This document shows, piece by piece, positions 13,901 through 23,322 of a DNA stretch of 64,000 nt. Origin of the DNA: Hybos culiciformis. Lineage: Eukaryota; Arthropoda; Insecta; Diptera; Hybotidae. The position numbers and the translations under genes were made by a program. The number at the start of each line of letters is the position of its first letter. Position 1 is the first letter of the stretch. The stretch is taken from contig OZ023273.1 of assembly GCA_964007475.1 (NCBI GenBank), positions 23,547,557-23,611,556 of the forward strand, given 5' to 3'. Under the pieces are notes generated by a model. It saw only the letters and a list, made by a program, of their open reading frames with translations. It ran no database searches and was not told where the DNA came from.

Positions 13901-16900
13901 ATATTTTTCCTGAAAACAAGTTTAGAGTTCTCTCACAGAGGGAAAAATATTATTACTAAATGAATAATTAAAGTTACACACATAATGTGTAAATATTTTT
14001 TTATTAAATTCGAACATGTAAAATTAAAAAAAAAAACTTCTACATGTAGTAGAAACTATATATAGTATAATTTAAGAAAAAAAAATTAATACATCAAATA
14101 TCCTGTATCATTTTCATTTTTTAGAAAAAATTTATGTCAGTTAACACTGAAGAGAATATTTTTCATTTATACTTCATGTTAAATGGAATTAATTTAAATT
14201 ATTTAAATTAAATAAGTAAGATATACCAATTATACATTTAAATATAGATTTTTACGAGTATAGTAAAATAAATTATAAATAATAAACAGGATGGATTTTA
14301 ATGTGTAGTGAAGGAAATTGGAATATCTCTGTTTTCATATTTTTATTGAACATTTTCTCATGTACCCAAGTATTATTTTTTTCTCATCTAGAGAGGAATC
14401 CTTGGTACAACTTTATTGTCATTTAAAAAAAAATGTTATGTTAAATTTATGAAAAACTCGTAAATTTCTGCGACGCATCATTAAACAGCTGAAAATGTCA
14501 ATTTTTTAGAGAATTTTTCTTTTTTGAATTAAGATATAAATATTATGTTTTATGACAAAATAGTTACGTCAAGTGCTCCTCTGGACTAAATGAAGAAATA
14601 AATATAAAACATAGACAAAATTTTAAAATATTGGAAATCGAAAAACTTTTAGAAATAAAGGTCAATTCACACACATCCGTCAGTCAAGTCACCGTCACGT
14701 CACCGGCACGTCATTTCAGTGAAAAAAATATCGTTCCTTATAATTTAAATGAACTGTCTACACCCATCCGGCGCCGTCACGTCACCGAACCATCAGTCAC
14801 ACCACCGTCAACGAGCCGTCAAAATTAAATTACTTTCCGACGATATTTTTTTTTTTGACTGACGGCATTTTTGAAACTGAAAGCAAAACAAACAAAACAA
14901 AGTTTTTATTTTTTATTTTGTATCTAAAAAAACGGTGACGGAACGGTGACGTGATTGAAGTGTGTAGACGCAGGTCAAAATATTGACGGATACTTGAAGG
15001 TGACTGAACTTTGACGTGACTGATATGTGTGAATCAACCTTAAAGCGGTAATTTTTCCAATTTCCTTTACTATGAACCAAAATTATATATATTTTTTTTT
15101 ATCACCTATGATTTTATTTGTTTTTGAAATTTTTCCCTCGTTGTTTTTTTTTATCTTTAGTATAGGTAATTAAATTCTTATTTATAGTAATAATATTATA
15201 GTAAAAGTGAATTTCTTTTCTTTTTTTTTTTTATTATTTAGCGTAAAGAGTTTTTTTATGTGTCTTATGTTAGATATTTTTAAAATAACGTAGTAGAAGA
15301 GTTTCGAGAGTCCGCAGAAACATTGAACATCATTTTTTATCTTCTGTTAAAAATTTTATCAACGTTACAGTTTTGTAGTTAAAAAAAAATAAAATAAACA
15401 TAGCATTATTATAATATAATATATATATTTTATTTTTCAGCGCACTTTAGTCAATTTTTTTTTAATTTTTTTTTTGTACTTGTAAATAGAGTTAGAACTT
15501 ACTCTCCTTGCACTGTGACTTTCTGTATAATCCACAGGTTGACATCTGAAGCTGTATTCACCCCACCAACCTCCCATAAGACACTAAATATTTGGTTTAT
15601 TTGGAGTATTTATAAATATTGTTTTTTATGAAATTTTTATAATACATTATTTTTATGTTTTATGGTATATAATAGATATTTATGTATATAAAAAGAAAAT
15701 TAAAATAAATCAATTTTTCGTATTTGTTTTTTTTTTTTTTTGTATAAAATTAAAATGATAACAACATACAATAAAATAATAAAATAAATTTATTAATGAA
15801 CAAAATGAATAATTAATTTATTGCTGAAAAAATATATTGTTTTAAAAAGGTTGAAAGATTAATGAACATATGTATAGGGGAAAAAGATGAAAGAAAATTT
15901 TTTTTGGTTTTTATAAAAGTTTATGATTTAATTTTGAGTTAATTTTTTTTTTTCATTAAGTTCTTTTTTTCACTACTTACCTCATAAAATAGCCATGCAC
16001 TAAATATCACTTGTACTAAATTATAATAAACTAAGGTATTTTGTAATTGGAATGGTTTACGATTTTCCATAAGCCGCGGACCAATCACCTAAAAATAAAG
16101 CAAACAAAATTTGTATTAAAATTATATAACAAAAGAATAATAAAATTAAGGAACAAACAACAAAGTATTGTACTACAAATCTCGAACTCTTTGTGAATAA
16201 CCAAAAATAGTGTAAGCTTAAAATAAATCTGAAGTTTTCTGTTTTTGTAAATCACAATATACATTATTAGTATAATGCTTGTGCATAATGAATTTGTTTA
16301 TGTTATAATTCCGATTTTTGAATATAAATCAAGTATTTATTTAGTTGATACATTTTTATTTAGTTTGTGGAATATTTTCAAATATTGCTCAGACAAACAG
16401 TTGAATGCTAACGTTACGTTATTTTTACATAGCATTTATTATGTATAAACAACCATGAACATATGGGTAATTATACATTATACATAGTTGTAAAATTTAT
16501 TTTTCACATTTTCTCAAACATTAATTATCGTTTTCCATTTGTCATATCAAGTGCAAAAGTGTGCATAAGTTATATACCTAAAAATTATGAAAAATAATGT
16601 TACTTTAATGAACTAAATTGAATTGATTATGTTGGCAAATTAAATGTTTTTTTTTTAATTATTAAACAAAACAATGAATTCAATTTATGAATAAATGAAC
16701 CAACCAATAATAAGAATAGTTTCTGTTATTTGCTTTCAGATTTTTGTAAACTCAACTAATTTTATAATGAAATACAATATTTTTATCATACAAATAAATA
16801 TCAAATATTGTTATAGGCTTTCTTAAATATAAAATCGTTTAAATACAAAGAGGTGAGGAGAAAGATTTAAGTATATAATTATCACTACCATATAAAATTC

Positions 16901-19900
16901 TTGCTAAATAAATTAAACTTGCTATCTCATACAAAAAAAAAACTGTCAAAAAATCAAATAAATGTTTATTCTGATTAAGTTTGGAAGCGCTGATTTAAAA
17001 TGTATATTAAATTGAATGAAAAAAAAATGTGAGTTTTATGTTTTATTTTATAGTTAAAAATTTGTAATAGCTCACTCCCATGATCACTTATCTAATATAG
17101 GAAAATTAAAAAAAACTTCTATTATTATATTTTTTTATATTTTTGAGGATTTTGATTAGTTTTATCTCCCTATATGAAAATTAAAGCCCGGTTATATGTG
17201 TAAAATTTCTATTTCTAAGCTTCTGAACCAATGAACCAATTGGGACGAAACCCGTATCATTGGAAAGTTTATTTTCCTTAGATGGTTTTAAACTTTTAGA
17301 GTATATCATTTATTTTTTATATATTATATAATTTAATGATAATAAAATCGTACCGTAATCAAACAATATTTTCAATAAGTTCGATTTTATAAATTTAAAA
17401 TAAGCTATCTATATACTACCAAAATATCATATAATTATTAGCATAGAATTCTTAATTCAATCATAATGAATACCCAAAAGATATGAAGGTCTTAGACAAA
17501 GATAACAATTGGTATTATATCTATCCATAATGTTTTTCTGATTATTTTCCCAATATTTGTGCGTTTCCGACCATATTCATTTTTAGGTGTATCCGTAATT
17601 TCCAATATTAGTAATAATTCCTGTTCTGCCAACAGATTAAAGTGGTTTAATTAATCAAGTATGTTACTTCTTTTAACTTTTAAAAATAGTGATTGTATAG
17701 TATGTAATAAATATATAGAATTAAATTTGTTTAAAGAAAACCAATTACAACCAAAAACCATAAAAAAATCAGAAATCAAGATTTTGATAAGTTTCCGACA
17801 ATAATATTTTTATTATACGAATATTTTGTGCGTGCAAAAAAATTACTAGCTATATTAAAAATCAAGATCAGATGTAACTAACTGAATTAATTGTAAACAA
17901 ACAAATGTTATAAAATATTTTAAAGCAGATTTATCTCTCCATTATCGGTCATTGTATATAAATATATAGTCGTATTAAAACACATTAGGTTAGGTTGATT
18001 TAAAATATGGAATTATTTTATTGATAAAAATTTATATGGAATTAAAAAAAAAAAGTAATAAGGAAAACACAAAATTGCAAATGAATTTAAAATTTTATTA
18101 TTCTTACGAATTCAAAACGTTTATTATTTTTTTTTTCACAACATAACTTTTGAATATATTTATGTATATTTGTAAAGCCAAATTAAATATAAATATAAAA
18201 AAAAAAAAACATTTATTTCAAAAAAACCTTTTTTGAAATAAATATTTAAAAACTCCAAGTTCAAGTTGTTAGCAAAAGATGATCATTCTGTAAAAAATTC
18301 ATTGATGTTTTTTTTTGCGTAAATTTGTCTATTTATTTAATCATTATTTAAAGGTGCGGTTAAGTGAACATTTCAATTCCATAATAATGTACATAATGTA
18401 CACAGAATACCTACATTACATATATTATACTATTTATTTCATTAAAAAATAAAACATATTATTATGGACTCAAATTTCCATATTAAATGGTATAAATAAT
18501 GTAATCTGTTGTAATTGTTATTGCCTACTATCTTCTTTTTCTTATTTTGAAAGCATCTCGATTATAATTTCCTATTGGAACTTTTCTAATTTCCATCTGC
18601 TTATTAATTTAAAGCATGCTAAATGTGTTTACATTGAGCCAAAATAACCTGTTCACATTATGATAATCGCGTATATTATTTTATATTGCTATTAAACGAG
18701 TAAATGAAAATTAGCATAATGTAAACACGGCATAAAGGAGTACACAAATTCTTTATATTGCTTCTTAATGTCTTTTATTCTGGAATTCTAATTACCTTAC
18801 ATTTTATTTCATAAAAATATTTCTTATTTTCTCAAATAGTGATTAATTAAAGAAAACTATTCTTTAAAATCATCGAAATAATTATAATTTTCTCTGGACA
18901 ATGAAGGTTAAAAGCAGTGTGTAAATAATATGATTTTGTTAACAACTTTAAGTTATAATGTGTTTTCTTGTAACATATATCTGTGTATATACCTACTCAT
19001 TAAAAACAACAGGTTATTTTTAATATTTGACGTTTAAAAAAAAAACATTTTTAAAACAATTTAATGAGCATTTTATCTGTGTTGAAATGAAAGTAATTTT
19101 ACATTTTATGAAAGACGAGTTTAATAAAATAAATAGTTCAATTTTTATTGTACTTATGTCATATGTGCAGCTTTTAATATGCTTAATTTAAACCATGTTA
19201 CAACTAAAATTACATAACAATTCTAATAGACAATGAAGGCTGTATTCTACAATTATAAATCTCTAGGTATATTTTGGGAAGAAAAAATATATTCTCTATA
19301 ACCGTCGTCATTGCGAACTGGTAAAGTCTAATCGTGTTCTCTCTTTTTTGTGAAATTAATTGTATGAAATATTAGAATGCGACTTACCTTTACAAGATAT
19401 ACATATGTTAAACAAACTGCTAATGTTGGAAACGGTGACGACATCATTGGCCAATCCTTTGTCCTAGGATCTATAATCAAATATAATATAATTGTTAATT
19501 CGATTTTAATTGTAAATTTTTGATGGTTATAAATGTAAATTTTTACAAATATTTAAAAAAAATAATATTTTTTTTTAATGTTTTGTCAATACAAAATTGT
19601 TTAATTTTTTAGACATGAACAAAAGTTTGGCACGCATAGCAAATATAATCTTAATTTTTTTTTCCTTTCAAAGAGCAAAAAATCAAACATGGCATTGAGT
19701 ATTTATTAACATATATCAATAGAAAGATAATTAAAGATAATTAGGTGTAAAATATGGCAAAACTTTTTCGTAAAAAAAAAAAAATGTATTAAATTCAATC
19801 TACATTATGTATGTAAGTTACTTTTGATTTAAGATTAATAATTATATTTGATAATTAATTATTGTCTTCATTTCAGTGACATAATTACTTAGTTTTCTCA

Positions 19901-21753
19901 TTAGATAATTTATAAAAATTTTTGTGGGAAAAATTATTATTGAAAGATATAAGATAATTCATTTTCAATTTTGAATTATCTCATACATACAAAGAAAATT
20001 GACTTTTATCATCGGTTTGAAATAATTGAAAACTCGAAATGAAAAAACTTATTGAACACAAAATACATTACTTCATTTCTATGGGATGAGATAATTCAGG
20101 ATGAGATTATTCGCGTTGCCAAATAACTAGAATCGGAGTGAACTTAACATGGATGAAAGAGGACAAGAAAGTATAGTAAATATATGATTTTGATAAAAAA
20201 CAAATTTTTTACTTTAAATAATTTAGATTTTTAGATAATATTTGGGTTTTTATTTTTACAGATACAAAAATAATTTTCCTTTTCCGGACCCTAATTAAAT
20301 CCACAATTATAAATTTTTATTAGAACAATTTTACAAATTAACACTTAATTTTTTTGACACAGAGTAAAAGAAATAATGCGATTACCTCATCGGGTTCAGG
20401 TAAACCAGTTGGGTTTTTTTTTTGGGAATAAAAAATTTATATTAAAACTGTTTAGAATAATAATTAGTTGATTAAAAAAAGAGAGTGTAAAAAATATGAA
20501 AGTGAAGATTTATGTCTTCTACATTGAAAGATATTGCTTATAGTAACTTAATAAAAAAAAGAGTTGATTGAAACTCAAATCAAAAGTATTGGTTTGTAAG
20601 GATGGATTGTTATTTCTTATAGAATGCTTTATCCATCTATAGGATTATTGACTTAAAAGCTAACCATATAAACATAATGTTATAAAACAAAAAAATCTCA
20701 GAAAAAAATTATGATGAGCACAGACAACAATACTTATTATTATTTTATTTCAGTTCATACCTACATGTACGAAATAGCTTTTAATGCTCGAGAAAACTTA
20801 ATTTTTCCTTAAAAGTATTTAGATATAATATGACATTTTCAATTAATTTAATATTATTTAGTGGAATACAGCCGTAGCTGTAGCATAGGTCTAACACATG
20901 GATGCCACTCATTTCTCCATTTTTGTGATGTGTTTTTTAATATTCGAATTAAGTTAACGTAAACGTAATTAACCAAAAGTAATTTCCGCATCTTCCGTTT
21001 TGCTTCTTTTTTTGGTCTCATTTGAATACAATAGTTTTTAATTTATTAAAAAAAAAAATTATAAATTTTCTGAATGAGAATTAGAATATTTCTGTTCTCG
21101 AGCAATAATGACGATATAAAGAATTATAAACTTAAATTTATTATTTTAACAAATGAATTTTTTTTTAAGTTTATTGAAAATGGAATTGTCACATGGAAAC
21201 CGGTAAATATTGAAAACAACCAGATAATTTGTTAACTCTGTATATATTATATAATTAAAACGTGAGTTTATTCACCTTTTTTTTCATCATTGCATAAGTC
21301 ACGGTAATTTGAAAATTAAGATTACTAAGAGAAAAATAAAGTATCAATCTATAAGATAAAATATTAATTTCATTGAAGAAATATAAGATAATCTACATCT
21401 ACATTATAAATTTGTTTCGATTCAATTTGTTTCAGTGCCACACTTCATAGAGTTAAAAATTGATTTAAATTATTTATATTTGTATGTATATTAGTAACGC
21501 ATAAATGCAGACTTTAAAAAGTTTAAAAAGATACATTTATGTTGTTCAGTATTAACAGATATAATTTTATTTATTATATTGTGTTACACAAATAAACGGT
21601 AAGTGATAAATTGTTATTTAAATCGCCATTTAAATAATAATTATGAATATTTTAATAATATTAAAATAATTTTTTTTTTATTAAATTAAACTTACCACTA
21701 TATGAATCCATATATCTGTTGATACTGTCAATATATCTCATTAATAAGGCCAT
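1715..21753 (-). CDS. Very long chain fatty acid elongase (ELOVL family, CG31522/CG31523-like), multi-exon gene
   Basis: This ER-membrane condensing enzyme (3-ketoacyl-CoA synthase) joins malonyl-CoA to a long-chain acyl-CoA in the first step of fatty-acid elongation. The coding exons, in mRNA order, are 21696-21753, 19388-19470, 15981-16088, either 15503-15583 or 12146-12229, 9549-9605, 8024-8129, 3563-3699, 2591-2749 and 1715-1972. All joints have GT/AG ends and keep the frame, giving 348 residues (349 with the other exon 4). Family signatures, numbered for the 348-residue form: DPRTKDWP near 20-27, K122-T129 (KFTEFFDT), the catalytic histidine box HVIHH at 145-149, HIVMYTYY at 179-186, TALQMVQ at 206-212 and FIDCNYP around C228. 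Several hydrophobic segments are spread through it, as expected for a seven-helix ELOVL protein. The tail (264-348) is Ala-, Asn- and Gly-rich and low in conservation; its last residues (RKIQK) are not a canonical dilysine ER signal. The family is certain; orthology to one particular Drosophila gene is inferred. Confidence 0.94.
2591..2749 (-). CDS. Elongase exon 8: last membrane helices and FIDCNYP
   Basis: 159 bases, 53 codons, phase 0 at both ends. It encodes VQFVLIMVHAFQLLFIDCNY, then PRAFVWWIGMHAVMFFFLF and NEFYKSTYKAKQQR: the last helices and the basic cytosolic edge. C228 in FIDCNYP corresponds, as I recall, to the Cys that forms a disulfide with the FRCQP cysteine in the human ELOVL7 structure; here both members are present. 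Donor GTAAGTAC, acceptor ATTAG. Confidence 0.93.
3563..3699 (-). CDS. Elongase exon 7: HIVMYTYY motif
   Basis: 137 bases, starting with the last two bases of the split Gly codon and ending in phase 0 after LTALQM. It holds GGHSTFFGLLNTFVH and the HxxMYxYY motif (residues 179-186), both typical of ELOVL enzymes. The acceptor is TTTCAG and the donor GTTTGT, the weakest of the gene's donors. The intron before it (3700-8023, 4.3 kb) is the largest in the gene. Confidence 0.92.
7451..7523 (+). repeat. tRNA-derived SINE head inside the TIR element
   Basis: A perfect A box (TAGCTCAGTGG) and B box (GGTTCGAAGCC) are spaced 43 bases apart. The D stem (GCTC/GAGT) and a 4-bp T stem (GTGG/CCAC) around TTCGAAG can form. 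The anticodon-loop position reads ATTGCAA, which would give a UGC (Ala-type) anticodon. The acceptor and anticodon stems do not pair, so it is not a working tRNA. It is followed at once by about 230 bases of A-rich sequence, as in a SINE tail. A second relic with the same boxes lies at 49490-49544. Confidence 0.55.
7525..7753 (+). repeat. A-rich tract, (AAAT)n/(A)n
   Basis: About 230 bases made almost only of A with interspersed T and a few G, in AAAT, AAAAT and AAAAG words. It directly follows the tRNA-like head and is best explained as an expanded SINE tail that has grown by slippage inside the TIR element. Confidence 0.7.
8024..8129 (-). CDS. Elongase exon 6: catalytic histidine box HVIHH
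   Basis: 106 bases, entering in phase 0 and leaving one base into a Gly codon. It encodes FFVLRKKTSQVSTLHVIHH and then GCMPMSVWFGVKFTPG. HVIHH (residues 145-149) is the HxxHH active-site box that defines the ELO family. The acceptor TTTACAG and the donor GTAAT are standard. The exon lies only 69 bases from the right end of a TIR element (7206-7954). Confidence 0.94.
8130..9548 (-). other. Elongase intron between exons 5 and 6
   Basis: 1.4 kb of AT-rich intron. It contains the 133-bp tandem duplication. A 70-codon K/N-rich ORF at 8788-9000 is a translation of A-rich sequence and is not supported as a gene. Confidence 0.6.
8332..8600. repeat. Tandem duplication, unit of about 133 bp, two copies
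   Basis: Copy 1 (8332-8464) and copy 2 (8465-8600) are nearly identical over their full length, differing by a few substitutions and single-base indels (for example CAGGGAAG against CAAGGAAG, and CGCGTCTC against CGCTTCTC). They lie in the intron between exons 5 and 6. Neither copy contains a long ORF. The high identity suggests a recent duplication. Confidence 0.9.
9549..9605 (-). CDS. Elongase exon 5: MVHACWWYYFSKFTEFFDT
   Basis: 57 bases, 19 codons, phase 0 at both ends, acceptor ATTAG, donor GTAAGTAT. It encodes one of the most conserved parts of the family, ending in the K-x-x-E-F-x-D-T motif. It is shared by both exon 4 splice forms. Confidence 0.93.
9606..12145 (-). other. Elongase intron between exon 5 and alternative exon 4A
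   Basis: 2.5 kb of AT-rich intron. A 32-bp near-perfect tandem repeat (TTATATGCTATCTTCTAATA, two copies) lies at about 10147-10208. The patch 11500-11850 has higher sequence complexity, with a GGCCGGAT doublet near 11703-11720 and several AGTAT/ATACT words, and could be an old element, but no ends can be defined. No coding sequence seen. Confidence 0.5.
12146..12229 (-). CDS. Elongase alternative exon 4, version A (SGWLTGHYNFRCQPVDYSNH)
   Basis: 84 bases, 28 codons, phase 0 at both ends, acceptor TTTTTTACAG and donor GTATGTG. It begins Ile-Ala-Phe and encodes SGWLTGHYNFRCQPVDYSN followed by HPRTLR. It has the same position in the protein and the same conserved core as version B at 15503-15583, with a one-residue length difference. 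Its open frame, intact splice sites and conserved Cys argue that it is functional and not a decayed duplicate. Confidence 0.9.
13603..13896. repeat. Inverted-repeat block, possible old foldback element
   Basis: About 30 bases at 13603-13633 (GAAAATAAAATTTATAATAA then ATGAACACAAA) recur in inverted orientation at 13867-13896 with a few changes. Weaker similarity continues outward for some tens of bases (AGAACT words on both sides). The interior of about 230 bases has no ORF. No target duplication can be defined, so classification as a transposon is tentative. Confidence 0.5.
14659..15040. mobile_element. MITE with TAA target duplication (382 bp)
   Basis: Terminal inverted repeats AGGTCAATTCACACACATC (left) and AGGTTGATTCACACATATC (right, reverse complement) are flanked by TAA on both sides (14656-14658 and 15041-15043). 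A 3-bp TWA duplication is typical of PIF/Harbinger elements, so that superfamily is possible. Inside are many CGTCAC/GTGACG words and a second internal inverted pair (GTCTACAC near 14756 facing GTGTGTAGAC near 14960), giving a nested palindrome. The GC-rich words stand out strongly from the host DNA. The 65-codon ORF over the left arm is a by-product of these repeats. Confidence 0.75.
15503..15583 (-). CDS. Elongase alternative exon 4, version B (LMGGWWGEYSFRCQPVDY)
   Basis: 81 bases, 27 codons, phase 0 at both ends, acceptor TTTAG and donor GTAAGTT. It encodes the loop between the second and third helices and holds the family motif FRCQPVDY with C97. It lies only 397 bases downstream of exon 3. 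A homologous exon with the same phase lies 3.3 kb further on (12146-12229). The two share FRCQPVDY but differ on both sides (GGWWGE against SGWLTGH, and TESHSARR against SNHPRTLR). Reading-frame logic would also tolerate inclusion of both; exclusivity is inferred from homology. Confidence 0.9.
15584..15980 (-). other. Short intron between exon 3 and alternative exon 4B
   Basis: A 397-base AT-rich intron with poly-T runs. Nothing beyond splice signals is visible. Confidence 0.6.
15981..16088 (-). CDS. Elongase exon 3: GPRLMENRKPF motif and second membrane helix
   Basis: 108 bases, exactly 36 codons, phase 0 at both ends. It carries GPRLMENRKPFQL, a typical ELOVL signature preceding the second helix, and ends with the hydrophobic VQVIFSAWLFYE. 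The donor is GTAAGTAG and the acceptor TTTTTAG. Its end is compatible in frame with either version of exon 4. Confidence 0.93.
16089..19387 (-). other. Elongase intron between exons 2 and 3
   Basis: 3.3 kb. It contains a perfect 15-bp hairpin (18211-18243), a short TTAGGTTAGG motif at about 17986-17995 (insect telomere-like but only two units), and a patch near 17190-17290 of somewhat higher complexity without a readable protein. No exon supported. Confidence 0.5.
18211..18243. repeat. Perfect 15-bp hairpin with 3-base loop
   Basis: ATTTATTTCAAAAAA and its exact reverse complement are separated by the three bases ACC. It lies deep within an intron. Such structures can be remnants of foldback events or replication template switching; no function is implied. 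Confidence 0.7.
19388..19470 (-). CDS. Elongase exon 2: DPRTKDWP motif and first membrane helix
   Basis: 83 bases, entering with the last two bases of the split Asp codon and ending in phase 0. It encodes the conserved DPRTKDWPMMSSPFPT stretch followed by a hydrophobic run (LAVCLTYVYLVK), the first membrane helix. The acceptor TATAG and donor GTAAGTC fit well. The upstream intron (19471-21695, about 2.2 kb) has no recognisable gene. Confidence 0.93.
19471..21695 (-). other. Elongase intron between the first coding exon and exon 2
   Basis: 2.2 kb of AT-rich intron. A near-duplicate of 14 bases (GGATGAGATAATTC / GGATGAGATTATTC) lies near 20083-20112. A donor-like GAG|GTAATC on the minus strand near 20390 was considered as part of a microexon and rejected because no acceptor AG precedes it. 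No other feature. Confidence 0.5.
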
Positions 21754-21768
21754 TGTGCTTTATTTTGT
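21696..21768 (-). CDS. Elongase exon with start codon (coding part 21696-21753)
   Basis: It encodes the N-terminus MALLMRYIDSINRYMDSYS plus the first base of an Asp codon. The ATG is at 21753-21751. On the minus strand, a TTTTCAG acceptor comes just before 21768, leaving 15 bases of 5' UTR in this exon, so the transcript starts in a separate upstream exon. The donor is GTAAG (21691-21695). The start is chosen because the family begins with MALxM and no in-frame ATG lies between the acceptor and it. Confidence 0.92.
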
Positions 21769-22540
21769 CTGAAAATAAAAAAAGAAACAAAAAAAATTAA
21801 TTAAAATTCAATATATTGTTACATATTACATATAAAGCTTTTTCAATGTTAACTATATGTATATGCATAAATCTAAAATTGTCGTCATATAAATAGTAAC
21901 AGGTAGATATCATGTCCAAGATTATTACATCAGAAACAGTAAAGGACAGCGAATTCAAATGTTCCAATTATTACTCATATAAAAAGAACTAGTGTAACTA
22001 CTTATCTGTCCAAACATATTCTTAATTGAATAATGACGGGTGTTCTATGATATAAGCTCCTTTTAATTAAATACGTTATATTAATGTATAAATAAATATG
22101 TATTTATATAATTTTTCAATAAACATTAATATGTATATAATTAAATAAATAACCAGTTTTATAATTTTTTTTTTGAGTCGGTGTTTCTTTGAAGATTGTT
22201 CAAGTATAGAATTTTGAAAATACAAAATTTTAAAAATGCAGAGTTTTGACATGGTATAGCTTGAGTAAATTGGAAGGTGTTCCTTAGATAAACTATAGTT
22301 ATTGAAAATTCCATCCAAAATAAGTTTAATTTTTTATATAATGTCATTCGTATACACCTAAGTGTTTCTAACTAATAACAAAAACTTTGTAGTTTCTTTT
22401 TTAATACAATATTTTTCAAATAAAACTGATTTTTTTTTTCCAATATGCAACTATTAAAATCAATTCTACTCAATTTGTGTGTAATTCGCATAAAAAATTT
22501 CCACTACACTAATTTAACATAACATATTTTTGTTTTTATC

Positions 22541-22559
22541 ATATATATATATATATATA
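22541..22559. repeat. (AT)n microsatellite
   Basis: About nine uninterrupted AT units, in the region upstream of the elongase start exon. Confidence 0.8.
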
Positions 22560-22701
22560 CCCTTGAAAAAAAAAAGTAAAAAAATTATGAACTTCATTTC
22601 AATATATGTACATACAATATAAAATGCAAAATTATCTGCTCTTATTTCAATAAACTATAAAAAATTTATTATATTCGAAATTGTAATATTGCATTTAACA
22701 G

Positions 22702-22746
22702 GAAGAAATTGATCAGACGACTGCAAAAAAAAAAGCCGGGAAGAAG
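22702..22746 (+). other. Candidate splice junction region: 45-base plus-strand microexon or minus-strand acceptor
   Basis: On the plus strand, TTTAACAG precedes and GTAATT follows an exactly 15-codon open stretch reading EEIDQTTAKKKAGKK, in phase 0. On the minus strand, the same poly-A run becomes a strong polypyrimidine tract ending in TTTTTTGCAG (AG at 22721-22722), a good acceptor for a 5' UTR exon of the elongase starting at 22720 and running down. Only one reading is likely to be right, and it may be neither. The minus-strand use fits the need for an upstream non-coding exon. Confidence 0.25.
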
Positions 22747-23322
22747 GTAATTGGCATAAAATATGAATGCCATCATAATATTCGTTAATAATTTTATTTT
22801 TAAGTCACAAGAGCAATGAAAATGAATCACGTGTAGTCTCTATTTTTCACTTTCTCACTTGCTATTATTATGTATAAATATTTTATAAAAAATATATATC
22901 TAACCGCACATACATTGTATGTACAACATAAAAACATATATAAAATTGACCAACACACTTATAAAAATATGCAATTCTCTGAATATTTGTTTATTTATAC
23001 ATATATATTTGCAAATTCTATAAACTATACCTACTTTTATATGAGAATAAAATTTTGCTCAATTTAAATTCAGATATAAAAAATAAAAAAAAAATTTCAG
23101 GTCAAAAAAATAAAATAATATTTTTTTTAATAAAAAAAAAGAACATTTGTCGTCGTCGGTTTATAAGAAAAAAAGAATATAAATTAACATAAAACATTTT
23201 CATTTACTATCTATTTAAAAAAAAATAGATATTTGAAAATAAATGTTTATTTCACACAACAAGCATCTTTATCTCATCCAAAACGGTTGAAGGAATAAAT
23301 GAAAAAAAAATGCACTGCTTGT

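Larger units (their letters stand above)
12230..15502 (-). other. Intron between the two alternative exons 4A and 4B
   Basis: 3.3 kb separating the alternative exons. It contains an inverted-repeat block (13603-13896), a MITE (14659-15040) and a small dyad (TTACGTAACTC near 12524 facing GAGTTACGTAA near 12617). I could not identify a docking/selector pair or another copy of exon 4 here. ORFs at 12278-12599 and 13199-13570 have no recognisable family and no codon or splice support. Confidence 0.5.

Noticed and set aside
17986..17999. TTAGGTTAGG as a telomere remnant
   Set aside because: Only two units; short TTAGG doublets occur by chance and there is no longer array nearby.
20385..20412. Possible elongase microexon on the minus strand (GAACCCGATGAG before GTAATC)
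   Set aside because: The donor is good, but no AG acceptor precedes it within a sensible distance, and the flanking exons already join in frame without it.
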